Assembly (NCBI GenBank): GCA_031288985.1
Contig: JAITQH010000027.1
Coordinates: 1-37,874, forward strand
DNA from: Candidatus Methanoplasma sp.
GTDB taxonomy: Archaea > Thermoplasmatota > Thermoplasmata > Methanomassiliicoccales > Methanomethylophilaceae
Length of the DNA: 37,874 nucleotides
Direction of reading: 5' to 3'
Part shown: positions 16,568 to 25,018 of the stretch, one piece after another
Layout: the number at the start of each line of letters is the position of its first letter
Numbering within the stretch: the first letter of the stretch is position 1
Position numbers and translations under genes: made by a program
Notes under the pieces: model-generated
Told to the model about the DNA's origin: nothing
Databases searched by the model: none
What the model saw: only the letters and a program-made list of their open reading frames with translations

Positions 16568-16999
16568 ATGGAAGAATACCCGGACAGTCTTCTTCGGGGG
16601 ATAGTTGACAAAAGAGACCAATGGTACAAAGAAGGGCTGATCCAGCCCGCTCTTTTTAAGGCATTCGGCAAGCCCGACGAAGAAGGATGGAGGGAGTTGT
16701 CGATCAATTGGTACGACTGCGCCGACGCGCTCCTTCAGCTCCTGCGGAAGCCAAGTGAAAACGGGGGCGGATTGGAGTATGAAGGCGGAGCCGCACAGGT
16801 GAAAAGAGAAGAAGTGGATAGGTTGAAACACCACGAAAATCACAGAGGATTCATAGATTATGAGAGAGACAGGCTGCCGGACAACGAATATCACGGCAAC
16901 ATATTGTTTCTGAACAAAGACCCGGCCGAGAAAACAAGATACAACATGATATGCGGCATGCTTGCGTCCTGCGCCGTCAGGATCGTTCCGGAACATTGA
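16568..16999 (+). CDS. Uncharacterised cytosolic protein (cassette gene 3)
   Basis: 143 aa with Shine-Dalgarno GAGGTGA just before the ATG, overlapping the preceding stop. The pattern 'LLRGI...W...GLIQPALFKAF' followed by ELSINWYDCADALL and a late NEYHGNILF looks like an uncharacterised family in bacteria ('vs..AF....d..LSV.w....' then 'p.HA.I'). The paired order with the preceding gene matches. No catalytic signature is evident. Two- or three-gene units like this are often mobile stress or defence cassettes; that is inference. Confidence 0.7.
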   Translation: MEEYPDSLLRGIVDKRDQWYKEGLIQPALFKAFGKPDEEGWRELSINWYDCADALLQLLRKPSENGGGLEYEGGAAQVKREEVDRLKHHENHRGFIDYERDRLPDNEYHGNILFLNKDPAEKTRYNMICGMLASCAVRIVPEH

Positions 17000-17062
17000 A
17001 CGCGCCGCAACGGTCCGGGGCCGCAACAACACAATGAAATACGTTCTCAAACATGATGCGGC

Positions 17063-17878
17063 ATGAGATTCGGCCCGGCGGGATACCCAAGCGCAGGCAA
17101 AAATGCGGAGGGCGCGCTTCAATACACCAAGGACATAGGCCTCGGTGCTTTGGAAGTGGAGTTCGTAAGGGGCGCCAGGATCTCCAGGGAAAGGGCGGAG
17201 GCCATCGGCGGCTTTGCGCGCAGGCTCGACATAAGACTGAGCTGCCATGCCCCGTACTTCATAAGTTTCAACTCCGACTCCGACGAGACCCGCGCCAAGA
17301 GCATCGACTGGGTGCTTGACACGGCCCGCGCCGCGCACGCTTTGGGAGCGTACATAATCGTCATACATGCGGCGTCCTACGGGAAGAGTCCGGGAACAGC
17401 CATGGGATCCGTGATCGACGGACTGAGGAAGTGCAAGGACATTTTGGACTCCGAAGGGATAAAGGACGTGACCCTGGGGATAGAGACCATGGGCAAGCAG
17501 GGGCAGTTCGGCACGCTTAAGGAGATAGCGGAGGTGATGGACTCCGTGGACGGGGTCAGGCCCGTGCTTGACGTGGCCCACGTCCACGCCCGCGGCGTCG
17601 GGGCGCTGAAGACGCGGGAGGACATGCAGAACCTCATCGACGAGTTCTTCCCGCTGTGCGGAGATATAGCGCATTTTCACATCAGCTGCATAAAATATGG
17701 GGAGAAGGGCGAGATATCGCATCTGCCCCTGGAGACCAAGGAGCCCGATCTCCAATATCTCGCGGACATTCTGAACGATTCCGACAGAGAATGCACATTC
17801 ATCTGCGAGTCGCCGCTGATAGAGAAGGACGCCGTTGTGTTCAGGGATATGTTCCCGAAACACCGTCTTTCAAAGTAA
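17063..17878 (+). CDS. nfo: Endonuclease IV family AP endonuclease (TIM barrel)
   Basis: 271 aa. Metal-ligand positions of the Nfo/AP_endonuc_2 barrel are recognisable in order: SCHAPYFISF, YIIVIHAAS, LGIETMGKQG, VLDVAHVHARG, HFHISCIKYG and FICESP. The enzyme cuts 5' of abasic sites, which fits the OGG glycosylase gene 1.1 kb away. It begins 63 nt after the unknown cassette with its own weak TATA-like GAAATACG near 17036-17043. A sugar isomerase-type TIM barrel is a remote alternative. Confidence 0.88.
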   Translation: MRFGPAGYPSAGKNAEGALQYTKDIGLGALEVEFVRGARISRERAEAIGGFARRLDIRLSCHAPYFISFNSDSDETRAKSIDWVLDTARAAHALGAYIIVIHAASYGKSPGTAMGSVIDGLRKCKDILDSEGIKDVTLGIETMGKQGQFGTLKEIAEVMDSVDGVRPVLDVAHVHARGVGALKTREDMQNLIDEFFPLCGDIAHFHISCIKYGEKGEISHLPLETKEPDLQYLADILNDSDRECTFICESPLIEKDAVVFRDMFPKHRLSK

Positions 17879-17881
17879 ACA

Positions 17882-17889
17882 TTTTTATC
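17882..17889 (+). promoter_or_regulatory. TATA box of tRNA-Thr
   Basis: TTTTTATC, 33 nt before the tRNA 5' end, identical to the elements at 3611 and 7302. Confidence 0.65.
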
Positions 17890-17914
17890 TGCGTGTCTGT
17901 TAGGCGTGCTCAAT

Positions 17915-17989
17915 GCCACTGTGGCTCAGAGGTAGAGCGGCAGTTTCGTAAACTGTAGGCCGGGGGTTCGATTCCCTCCAGTGGCTCCA
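17915..17989 (+). tRNA. tRNA-Thr (anticodon CGT)
   Basis: The acceptor GCCACTG pairs with CAGTGGC. The anticodon stem GCAGT/ACTGT encloses loop TTCGTAA with anticodon CGT. The T-arm is GGGGG-TTCGATT-CCCTC. The discriminator is T (17986), usual for archaeal tRNA-Thr, and CCA (17987-17989) is encoded. The mature body is 72 nt and no intron is present. Confidence 0.95.
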
Positions 17990-17996
17990 TACATTC

Positions 17997-19301
17997 TCAG
18001 CAGTCCTCTTTGCGGACGGGCGCCGCGCCGTCCTTGACCAGATACATGTTGACTATCTTCACGGCGCAGACGTCTCCGCACATGGAGCATCCGTCGGCCT
18101 TTTCGGTGCACCCTCTGGACCTGTATCTGCGGGCCTTCTCCGGATCCAGGCAGATCTCGAACATGGAGTCCCAGTCGAGTTTCTTCCGGGCCTTGGCCAT
18201 GGCCGTGTCCGGCTCCCGGTCCTTCCCTCTGCACAGGTCTCCCACATGCGCGGCGATCTTGGAGGCTATGATCCCTTCCCTGACGTCGCTCTCATCCGGC
18301 AGGGAGAGATGCTCCGCCGGGGTCAGATAGCAAAGGAAGTCCGCGCCGTTCTGGGCCGCCACCGCCCCGCCGATCGCACCGACGATGTGGTCGTACCCCG
18401 GAGCGATGTCCGTCACCAGCGGGCCGAGAACGTAGAACGGGGCGTCGCGGCACAGCGCCTTCTCGAGGCGCACATTCGCAGGGACCTGATCCAGAGGGAC
18501 GTGTCCCGGGCCTTCCACCATGCTTTGCACGCCCGCTTTCCGGGCCCTTTCCACGAGGCTGCCCAGCGTCATGAGTTCGGATACCTGCGCCTGGTCGGTG
18601 GCGTCGTCGATGCATCCGGGTCTGAAACCGTCCCCGAGGGACAGCGTGAACTCGTATTTCCTTGCCATCTCAAGCAGATAGTCGAAATTCTTGAAGAGCG
18701 GGTTCTCCTCTTCGTTGTGCAGTATCCATGCGGTGAGGAACGATCCTCCTCTGGAGACGACGTCCATCAGGCGTCCGCCCCTCTTCAGCCATCCGACGGT
18801 CTCCTTCGTGATGCCGCAGTGGACGGTCATGAAGTCCATGCCGTCCTTGGCGTGCTTTTCTATCCCGCCGAAGATGTCGTCCTCGGTCATCTCGACAACG
18901 GCGTTCCTCCTGGCGGCGGTCAGCCCCGTTTGGTATATCGGGACGGAACCGATCATCACGGGGCACTTGGAGATGAGCGTGCTCCTGATGGCGTCTATGT
19001 CGCCCCCGGTGCTGAGATCCATGATCGCATCGGCGCCGTATCTCAGGGCGATGTCCATCTTTCGGATCTCCGCGTCGAGATCGACGATGTCTCTGGACGT
19101 TCCGAGGTTGGCGTTGACCTTCACGGACATCCCTGCCCCGATGGCCGCCGGCTCGGCGTCATGCACGGGGTTGCGGGGCACGACTATGCGTCCGGAGGCT
19201 ATTCCGGCCCTCACGAATTCCTCGCTCACTCCCTCTTTTTCCGCAATCCTTCTGATCAGCGGAGTTATTCCCGCCCGTGCCTCTTCCATTATGGTGCGCA
19301 T
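17997..19301 (-). CDS. thiC: Phosphomethylpyrimidine synthase ThiC
   Basis: 434 aa. ThiC is the radical-SAM enzyme that rearranges aminoimidazole ribotide to HMP-phosphate in thiamine synthesis. Recognisable stretches are NANLGTSRDIVDLDAEIRKM, ADAIMDLSTGGDIDAIRSTL, VEGPGHVPLDQVPANV and APGYDHIVGAIGGAVAAQNG. The C-terminal cluster motif is GCSMCGDVCAVK (C-x2-C-x3-C), one residue shorter than the bacterial C-x2-C-x4-C. It ends 8 nt from tRNA-Thr on the other strand. No TPP riboswitch signature was found upstream; minus-strand GAAATACGG about 30 nt before the ATG may be its TATA box. Confidence 0.95.
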   Translation of the reverse strand: MRTIMEEARAGITPLIRRIAEKEGVSEEFVRAGIASGRIVVPRNPVHDAEPAAIGAGMSVKVNANLGTSRDIVDLDAEIRKMDIALRYGADAIMDLSTGGDIDAIRSTLISKCPVMIGSVPIYQTGLTAARRNAVVEMTEDDIFGGIEKHAKDGMDFMTVHCGITKETVGWLKRGGRLMDVVSRGGSFLTAWILHNEEENPLFKNFDYLLEMARKYEFTLSLGDGFRPGCIDDATDQAQVSELMTLGSLVERARKAGVQSMVEGPGHVPLDQVPANVRLEKALCRDAPFYVLGPLVTDIAPGYDHIVGAIGGAVAAQNGADFLCYLTPAEHLSLPDESDVREGIIASKIAAHVGDLCRGKDREPDTAMAKARKKLDWDSMFEICLDPEKARRYRSRGCTEKADGCSMCGDVCAVKIVNMYLVKDGAAPVRKEDC

Positions 19302-19367
19302 CGTATCATGACGGCATCGCGGGATCCGTATTTCATGCTTATCCCTTTCACGTGCGCACGCGCGTAT

Positions 19368-19379
19368 CCTATATATAGG
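19368..19379 (+). promoter_or_regulatory. Palindromic TATA element of gyrB
   Basis: CCTATATATAGG is a perfect palindrome about 50 nt before the gyrB ATG, giving a leader of roughly 25-30 nt that includes AAGGAG. Because it is symmetric and lies 67 nt from thiC, it might also serve the divergent gene. Confidence 0.6.
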
Positions 19380-19427
19380 AGGGATGCATAGCGTGTGTCA
19401 GTTTGATTTTTGAAAGGAGAACGTACA

Positions 19428-21332
19428 ATGGATGGGAATGATGAACAGAAACTCTATGACGCAGATTCCATAGAGGCGCTTAAGGGACTGGAAGCAGTAA
19501 GGAAAAGACCGGGGATGTACATCGGGAGCACCGACTCCAGGGGGCTTCACCACCTGGTCTACGAAGTCGTCGACAACGGCATCGACGAGGCGATGGCGGG
19601 GTTCGCCACCGAAGTGAGCGTATCCGTCAACGAGGACGGATCCGTGACGGTTACCGACGACGGCAGGGGCATACCTACGGGCATGAACCAAAAAGAGGGG
19701 AAGGACGCTCTTGAAATGTGTCTTACGGACCTGCACGCGGGCGGGAAGTTCAACCAGAACTCCTACAAGGTGTCGGGGGGCCTGCACGGCGTCGGAGTGT
19801 CGGTGGTCAACGGGCTGTCCAAATGGCTTGTCGTGTTCTCGGAGAGGGAAGGGAAGAAATTCCGGCAGTCCTACAAGATCGGGATACCGGACGGACCCGT
19901 GGAGGCCGTCGGACCGTCGGACCGCACAGGGACGACGATAACCTTCATGCCCGACGACGAAATATTCACGGAGACCACGGATTTCGATTACGACATCCTG
20001 CAGAACAGATTCCGCCAGCAGGCGTTCCTCAACCGCGAGGTGACGATACATTTCGAGGACATACGCGCCGGAAAGTCCGAGACGTTCCACTATGACGGCG
20101 GAGTGTCCGAGTTCGTCAGGTTCCTGAACGGTGCGAAGAAGGCGATACACGACCCCCCGATAGCATTCATAGGCGAAAAGAACGGGATAATCGTGGATGT
20201 CGCGATGCAGTACACCGACGGCTACAACGAAGAGATAGACACGTTCGTCAACACAATATTCACTCCCGACGGCGGCACCCACCTTACGGGGTTCAGGACC
20301 GCCCTGACGAAGACGATAAACGACTACGGCAAGGAGAACGGCCTGCTCAAAGAGACCACTCTGGACGGGACGGACGTCCGCGAGGGGCTTACGGCCATTG
20401 TCAGCATAAAGATGCCCGACCCCCAGTTCGAGGGGCAGACGAAGTCGAAGCTCGGAAGCAGCGCGGCCCAGGGCGCCGTTTCGTCCATAATGAACGAAAA
20501 ACTATCGGAATATCTATTGGAGAATCCCGCCGCGGCCGCAATGATAGTAAAGAAGGGCATATTGGCGCTGGAAGGCAGGGAGGCGGCCAAGAAGGCAAGG
20601 GAGATCACCCGCAGGAAGAACGTCCTCGAATCCACGAGCCTTCCGGGAAAGCTTGCCGACTGCTCCGAAAGGGATCCGTCCAAGTGCGAACTGTACATAG
20701 TGGAGGGAGAGTCCGCAGGAGGCAGCGCGAAGCAGGGCAGGAACAGGGCGTTCCAGGCCATACTCCCGCTGCGCGGAAAGATCCTGAACGTGGAGAAGGC
20801 GCGCCCCGACAAGCTTCTTGACCACGAGGAGATACGAAACCTGATGATCGCCGTCGGAGGCGGCATCGGGAAAGAGTTCGACGTGTCCAAGATAAGATAC
20901 CACAGCGTCGTCATAATGACGGATGCGGACGTGGACGGGGCGCACATAGGAACGCTGCTCCTGACGCTTTTCTACAGGCAGATGAGGCCTCTGGTCGACA
21001 GCGGGCACGTCTACATGGCGATGCCGCCTCTGTACAGGGTGGCCAAAGGAAAGAAAGAGATATACGCCTACACCGAGGAAGAGATGGCCAAGGCGGTCGA
21101 AGAGCTCGGGCAGGGCGCGAACGTCAGCAGATACAAGGGTCTGGGAGAGATGAATCCCCAGCAGCTGTGGGAGACCACCATGGATCCGGAGAGAAGGATC
21201 ATGAAAAAAGTGCACATAGACGACGCCATCCTCGCGGACGGACTGTTCTCCACGCTCATGGGGGATGAAGTGGAACCCAGAAGGAAGTTCATCATCGAAC
21301 ATGCCCACGAGGTCATAAACCTGGATGTGTGA
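19428..21332 (+). CDS. gyrB: DNA gyrase subunit B
   Basis: 634 aa. The start is fixed by the strong AAGGAG 8 nt before the ATG; an in-frame TTG at 19410 lies over that site. GHKL ATPase motifs are DNGIDEAM, DDGRGIPTGM and GGLHGVGVSVVNGLS. The TOPRIM part has EGESAGGSAKQGRNRAFQAI and DADVDGAHIGTLLLT. Archaeal gyrase came from bacteria and is known in Thermoplasmata and many other euryarchaea; it introduces negative supercoils. gyrA follows with start and stop nearly overlapping. Confidence 0.98.
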   Translation: MDGNDEQKLYDADSIEALKGLEAVRKRPGMYIGSTDSRGLHHLVYEVVDNGIDEAMAGFATEVSVSVNEDGSVTVTDDGRGIPTGMNQKEGKDALEMCLTDLHAGGKFNQNSYKVSGGLHGVGVSVVNGLSKWLVVFSEREGKKFRQSYKIGIPDGPVEAVGPSDRTGTTITFMPDDEIFTETTDFDYDILQNRFRQQAFLNREVTIHFEDIRAGKSETFHYDGGVSEFVRFLNGAKKAIHDPPIAFIGEKNGIIVDVAMQYTDGYNEEIDTFVNTIFTPDGGTHLTGFRTALTKTINDYGKENGLLKETTLDGTDVREGLTAIVSIKMPDPQFEGQTKSKLGSSAAQGAVSSIMNEKLSEYLLENPAAAAMIVKKGILALEGREAAKKAREITRRKNVLESTSLPGKLADCSERDPSKCELYIVEGESAGGSAKQGRNRAFQAILPLRGKILNVEKARPDKLLDHEEIRNLMIAVGGGIGKEFDVSKIRYHSVVIMTDADVDGAHIGTLLLTLFYRQMRPLVDSGHVYMAMPPLYRVAKGKKEIYAYTEEEMAKAVEELGQGANVSRYKGLGEMNPQQLWETTMDPERRIMKKVHIDDAILADGLFSTLMGDEVEPRRKFIIEHAHEVINLDV

Positions 21333-21336
21333 TATC

Positions 21337-23817
21337 ATGGAAGAAGAGAACAATCCAGGCTTCAAACGCATAGTCTCCCAGAGCATCGAGAAAGAGATGA
21401 AGCGCTCGTACATCGATTATTCGATGAGCGTCATCGTGGGGCGCGCGCTCCCGGACATCAGGGACGGGCTGAAGCCGGTCCACAGGAAGATACTGTACGC
21501 AATGGACGAGCTGGGTCTCCCCCACAACCGTCCGCACAAGAAGTCCGCAAGGGTGGTGGGAGAGGTCTTGGGCAAGTATCATCCCCACGGAGATTCGGCG
21601 GCCTACGAGGCAATGGTCAGGATGGCCCAGTCCTTTTCGCTGAGATATCCGCTGGTGGACGGACAGGGCAACTTCGGATCCGTGGACGGGGACTCTCCCG
21701 CAGCCATGCGTTACACCGAAGCCAGACTGTCCAAGATATCCTCCGACCTCCTGGCCGACCTGGACAAGAACACGGTGGACTTCGTCGACAACTTCGACGG
21801 CTCTTTGAAAGAGCCGAGCGTGCTCCCCGCGAAATTCCCCAACCTTCTCGTGAACGGTTCGGACGGCATAGCGGTGGGAATGGCCACCAAGATGCCCCCG
21901 CACAACCTGACCGAGGTGTGCGAGGCCATACTGCACAAGATCGATAATCCTTCGGCGGACGCCATAGAGCTGATGCAGTTCGTGAAAGGCCCCGACTTCC
22001 CCACAGGAGGAACGGTCTACGGCATAAACGGCATCACGGAAGCGTACATGACCGGCCGCGGCAAGATAAAGGTCAGGGCCAACACCCACTTCGAGGACAT
22101 GGACAACGGCAAGACGAGGATAATCGTCGACGAGCTTCCGTATCAGGTGAACAAGGCGACCCTGATCGAAGCGATAGCCGAGCATGTGAAGAACAAGGTG
22201 CTGGAGGACATCACGGATCTGCGCGACGAGTCCGACCGCGACGGCATGAGAGTGGTCATCGAACTGCACAGGGACGCGATAAGCTCCGTCGTCCTGGAGA
22301 ACCTGTACAAGAGGACCCAGATGGAAATAACATATGGGATAATCAACCTTGCATTGGTGAACAACAAGCCCACACTCCTCGGCCTTGTGGAAATGATCGA
22401 CCATTTCGTTTCGTACAGGAAGACGATCATAACCCGCCGCACCGAATACGACCTTGCACAGGCGGAAAAGAGATACCACATCCTCGAGGGTCTGATGAAG
22501 GCCCTCGGCATGCTGGACGAGACCATCGCCCTCATACGGGCGTCCAAAAGCGTCCAGGAGGCGTCCGAGGGCCTTCAGGCGCTTCTGGCCATAGACGAAG
22601 ATCAGGCAAAGGCGATCCTGGAGATGAGGCTGCAGAAGCTCACCGGGCTGGAGATCTCCTCCATCAAAGAGGAATACGACCAACTCATCGCCCTCATGAA
22701 CGACCTGAAGGACATATTGGCCAACGAGGGCAGGGTCATGGAGATAGTCAAGATCGAACTCAACGAGGTGAAGGACGCATACGGCGACGCCCGCAGGACG
22801 GTCATCAACGAGAACGCGTTGGACGTGGACGAGGAGGACCTCATACCGAGGGAGGACGTGGTCATCACCATATCCGGAGACAACTACGTGAAGAGGATAC
22901 CTCTGAACACGTACCGCCAGCAGGCCCGCGGAGGCGTGGGCCTCATCGGAATGCAGACCAAGGAGGAGGATCACGTGGCCAGCATGTTCATAACGTCCTC
23001 CCACGACTATCTCATGTTCATAACCAACCGCGGCCGCCTGCATTGGCTCAAAGGATACAGGGTCCCGGAAGGCAGCCGCCAGTCGAAAGGGAAGCCGATC
23101 GTCAATCTCCTGTCCGATCTGGAGCAGGGAGAGAAGGTGGAGAACACAATATGCGTGTCCGACTTCCCGGAAGACAAGTTCCTGGTGTTCTGCACCAAGC
23201 GCGGGGTCATCAAGAAGACCGCCCTCAGCGCATACAAGAACGTGAGGAGCAGGGGGATCAAAGCGATCAAACTGGAAGACGACGACGAACTCATCGAAAC
23301 ATCCATAACGTCCGGCGACGAGCAGATCATACTGGCCACCCGCGAGGGCCAGGCGATCAGGTTCGACGAGGCGGGCGTCCGTTCGACCGGAAGGGACACC
23401 ATGGGCGTGAAGGGAATGGATCTGGCGGATGACGACAGCGTCGTGTCCATGGCCGTCGTCCGTCCGGGGGACAGACTGCTCACGGTGACCGAGAACGGCT
23501 ACGGCAAGATCTCGGAGGTCGACGACTACCGCCGCATAAAACGCGGCGGGAAAGGCGTCAGGACGATCAAGATAGACGCCCGCTCCGTGGAAAGGAACGG
23601 CGGCGTCCTGAGCGTCAGGAAGGTCTCCGCAGGCGACCAGCTGATGGTCACCAGCAAGCAGGGCAAGATCATCCGCATGAGCGTGGACGAGATACGCGAG
23701 ACCGGGCGCAACGCAATGGGCGTCAGGATCATGGACATGAGGAACGACGACAAGATAACCGCCGTCCAGCCCATCGTCTCCGAGATCGCGCCGGAGGAGC
23801 CGGAGGGATCTGAATGA
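21337..23817 (+). CDS. gyrA: DNA gyrase subunit A
   Basis: 826 aa. The breakage-reunion domain has RALPDIRDGLKPVHRKILYA and the catalytic tyrosine Y126 in AAMRYTEARLSKI. The C-terminal beta-pinwheel includes YRRIKRGGKGVRTI, a GyrA-box-like motif expected of a supercoiling gyrase rather than topoisomerase IV. An ATG at 21325 overlapping gyrB is an alternative start. The stop overlaps the ATG of a small membrane protein (ATGA). Confidence 0.97.
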   Translation: MEEENNPGFKRIVSQSIEKEMKRSYIDYSMSVIVGRALPDIRDGLKPVHRKILYAMDELGLPHNRPHKKSARVVGEVLGKYHPHGDSAAYEAMVRMAQSFSLRYPLVDGQGNFGSVDGDSPAAMRYTEARLSKISSDLLADLDKNTVDFVDNFDGSLKEPSVLPAKFPNLLVNGSDGIAVGMATKMPPHNLTEVCEAILHKIDNPSADAIELMQFVKGPDFPTGGTVYGINGITEAYMTGRGKIKVRANTHFEDMDNGKTRIIVDELPYQVNKATLIEAIAEHVKNKVLEDITDLRDESDRDGMRVVIELHRDAISSVVLENLYKRTQMEITYGIINLALVNNKPTLLGLVEMIDHFVSYRKTIITRRTEYDLAQAEKRYHILEGLMKALGMLDETIALIRASKSVQEASEGLQALLAIDEDQAKAILEMRLQKLTGLEISSIKEEYDQLIALMNDLKDILANEGRVMEIVKIELNEVKDAYGDARRTVINENALDVDEEDLIPREDVVITISGDNYVKRIPLNTYRQQARGGVGLIGMQTKEEDHVASMFITSSHDYLMFITNRGRLHWLKGYRVPEGSRQSKGKPIVNLLSDLEQGEKVENTICVSDFPEDKFLVFCTKRGVIKKTALSAYKNVRSRGIKAIKLEDDDELIETSITSGDEQIILATREGQAIRFDEAGVRSTGRDTMGVKGMDLADDDSVVSMAVVRPGDRLLTVTENGYGKISEVDDYRRIKRGGKGVRTIKIDARSVERNGGVLSVRKVSAGDQLMVTSKQGKIIRMSVDEIRETGRNAMGVRIMDMRNDDKITAVQPIVSEIAPEEPEGSE

Positions 23818-24134
23818 ACGCGACGGCCGCCTCATGGGCGGCCGCCGTCGCCTCCGCCGCATCGGCGGCGTCCCTGGCCCTTCTGGCCGCGGCGTCGGGA
23901 TACGATGCGGCGTTCACGATCCTGGCGGCCGCGCTCCTTATCGCGGCCGCCGCCTGCTCCTGCGTGGCATGGAAGGCGGGCGAGGACTATCGCGCCGCCA
24001 CCGGCGAGGATGGAAAGGTGAGATGCCTCAGGCTGAAGCGCCCCGGCATCCCACCGAACGGCGCGCCTGCGGCCAAGGCCGTGAAGGGAAAGGCGCCCGG
24101 CGGAAAGCTTCCGAAGGGAAAGGCGCCCAAATGA
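23814..24134 (+). CDS. Small membrane protein with basic tail, coupled to gyrA
   Basis: 106 aa, starting inside the gyrA stop (ATGA). Two Ala-rich hydrophobic helices (about residues 5-27 and 33-52) are followed by a soluble part and a Lys/Pro/Gly tail with a loose repeat (GKAPGGKLPKGKAPK). No family recognised. The coupling means it is probably made with gyrase; a basic tail at the membrane could touch DNA, but this is speculation. The very Ala-rich start reduces certainty that the whole frame is coding. Confidence 0.6.
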   Translation: MNATAASWAAAVASAASAASLALLAAASGYDAAFTILAAALLIAAAACSCVAWKAGEDYRAATGEDGKVRCLRLKRPGIPPNGAPAAKAVKGKAPGGKLPKGKAPK

Positions 24135-24155
24135 ACCGTTTTGGAATAAGGAAAC

Positions 24156-24163
24156 TTTATAAT
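24156..24163 (+). promoter_or_regulatory. TATA box of tRNA-Phe
   Basis: TTTATAAT, 33 nt before the tRNA 5' end, the same distance as at tRNA-Thr. Confidence 0.6.
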
Positions 24164-24188
24164 GGAAAACGGCGCATAGGGGCATTGC

Positions 24189-24264
24189 GCCGCGGTAACT
24201 CAGTTGGGAGAGTGCATGACTGAAGATCATGAAGTCGCTGGTTCGAGCCCGGCTCGCGGCACCA
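24189..24264 (+). tRNA. tRNA-Phe (anticodon GAA)
   Basis: The acceptor GCCGCGG pairs with TCGCGGC (one G-T pair). The anticodon stem CATGA/TCATG encloses loop CTGAAGA with anticodon GAA. The T-arm is GCTGG-TTCGAGC-CCGGC, the discriminator is A (24261) and CCA is encoded (24262-24264). Body 73 nt, no intron. Confidence 0.96.
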
Positions 24265-24309
24265 TACATATTCTGAGAACGGGGGCGAATCTGTTCCGGA
24301 GGAGATCCC

Positions 24310-24474
24310 GTGGAATCCGACACGATTTTCATTGATATCAGGGCGAGCGACCTGACCCTCGCGCAGGTGCTCAAAGAGATAGAGAGGATCCAAAAGGAGA
24401 ATCCCGACCTCGAGATATTCTTGGACGGCGATGCGCACGCCATCGCGGGCCGCAAGAGGCTCGGGAGGACGTGA
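24310..24474 (+). CDS. 54-aa acidic small protein upstream of DUF531 gene
   Basis: It starts at a GTG with a strong GGAGGAG about 6 nt upstream. It reads MESDTIFIDIRASDLTLAQV, then LKEIERIQKENPDLEIFLDG, then DAHAIAGRKRLGRT. This pattern (a beta strand, a helix with 'KEIERIQKENPD.EIF.DGDA.AI.GR') looks like a conserved small archaeal protein, though I cannot name the family with certainty. Its stop is 1 nt before the DUF531 ATG, and the gene lies 45 nt after tRNA-Phe, so it may be read from the tRNA promoter. Confidence 0.75.
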   Translation: MESDTIFIDIRASDLTLAQVLKEIERIQKENPDLEIFLDGDAHAIAGRKRLGRT

Positions 24475-24475
24475 C

Positions 24476-25018
24476 ATGGGGAACGGACGCATAACTCTGG
24501 GACTCTACAACTCCTACGACCCGTCAAAGTTCAGAGAGCCTCACCGCCGCGCATTGGCGCGCGCCGGGGGCCTTGCGCTGGCATTCGACATGAATCTTGC
24601 GCTTTTTGGGTTCCCGATCCCCGAAGAGGCGGCGACCCCGAGGGAAACAGCCGAGTGGGTGGCCGGTACGACCAGCATAGGGGGCGGCGGAGACTACTTC
24701 ATACAGCTGGCCGAAAAGGGAAGGTTCATGAAGTTCCCGTATCCGGCGAAAGGGTTCCCGCCGCAGCTGGGCGAGCCGATACTCACCACCAGCAAACCCG
24801 TCCCGTCGAAAAGCATCACTCTGCGGCAGGCAGCGGACATGGTGGTCGGGGGGAAGAGCATACTCCTGGTCTTCGGGCTGGGGCCTCACGGCGTGCCTAA
24901 GGGCGCATCCGCGATACCCGCATACAACCTTGACGCGACCGGCGGAGGATTCTCGCTGGAGACATGCACCGCGATCGGTGCGGTCGCCGGAGCGCTGCAC
25001 AGCCTGATCGGTCAGTAA
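24476..25018 (+). CDS. DUF531 family protein
   Basis: 180 aa. The start ITLGLYNSYDPSKFREPHRR with ALARAGGLALAFDMNLALFG is typical of the archaeal DUF531 family, and the C-terminal KSILLVFGLGPHGVPKGASA carries the Gly-rich loop seen in SPOUT-like RNA methyltransferases. The biochemical role is not established. The start follows a 54-aa gene by one base. Its last 7 nt overlap the convergent purM. Confidence 0.88.
   Translation: MGNGRITLGLYNSYDPSKFREPHRRALARAGGLALAFDMNLALFGFPIPEEAATPRETAEWVAGTTSIGGGGDYFIQLAEKGRFMKFPYPAKGFPPQLGEPILTTSKPVPSKSITLRQAADMVVGGKSILLVFGLGPHGVPKGASAIPAYNLDATGGGFSLETCTAIGAVAGALHSLIGQ

Noticed and set aside
19302..19427. A TPP riboswitch between thiC and gyrB
   Set aside because: The conserved CTGAGA and ACCTGAT-type elements are absent on the thiC strand and the leader is too short.
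21313..23862. An 849-codon open frame on the minus strand across gyrA
   Set aside because: It is a shadow of the strongly biased gyrA codons; the translation is low-complexity and shows no family motif.
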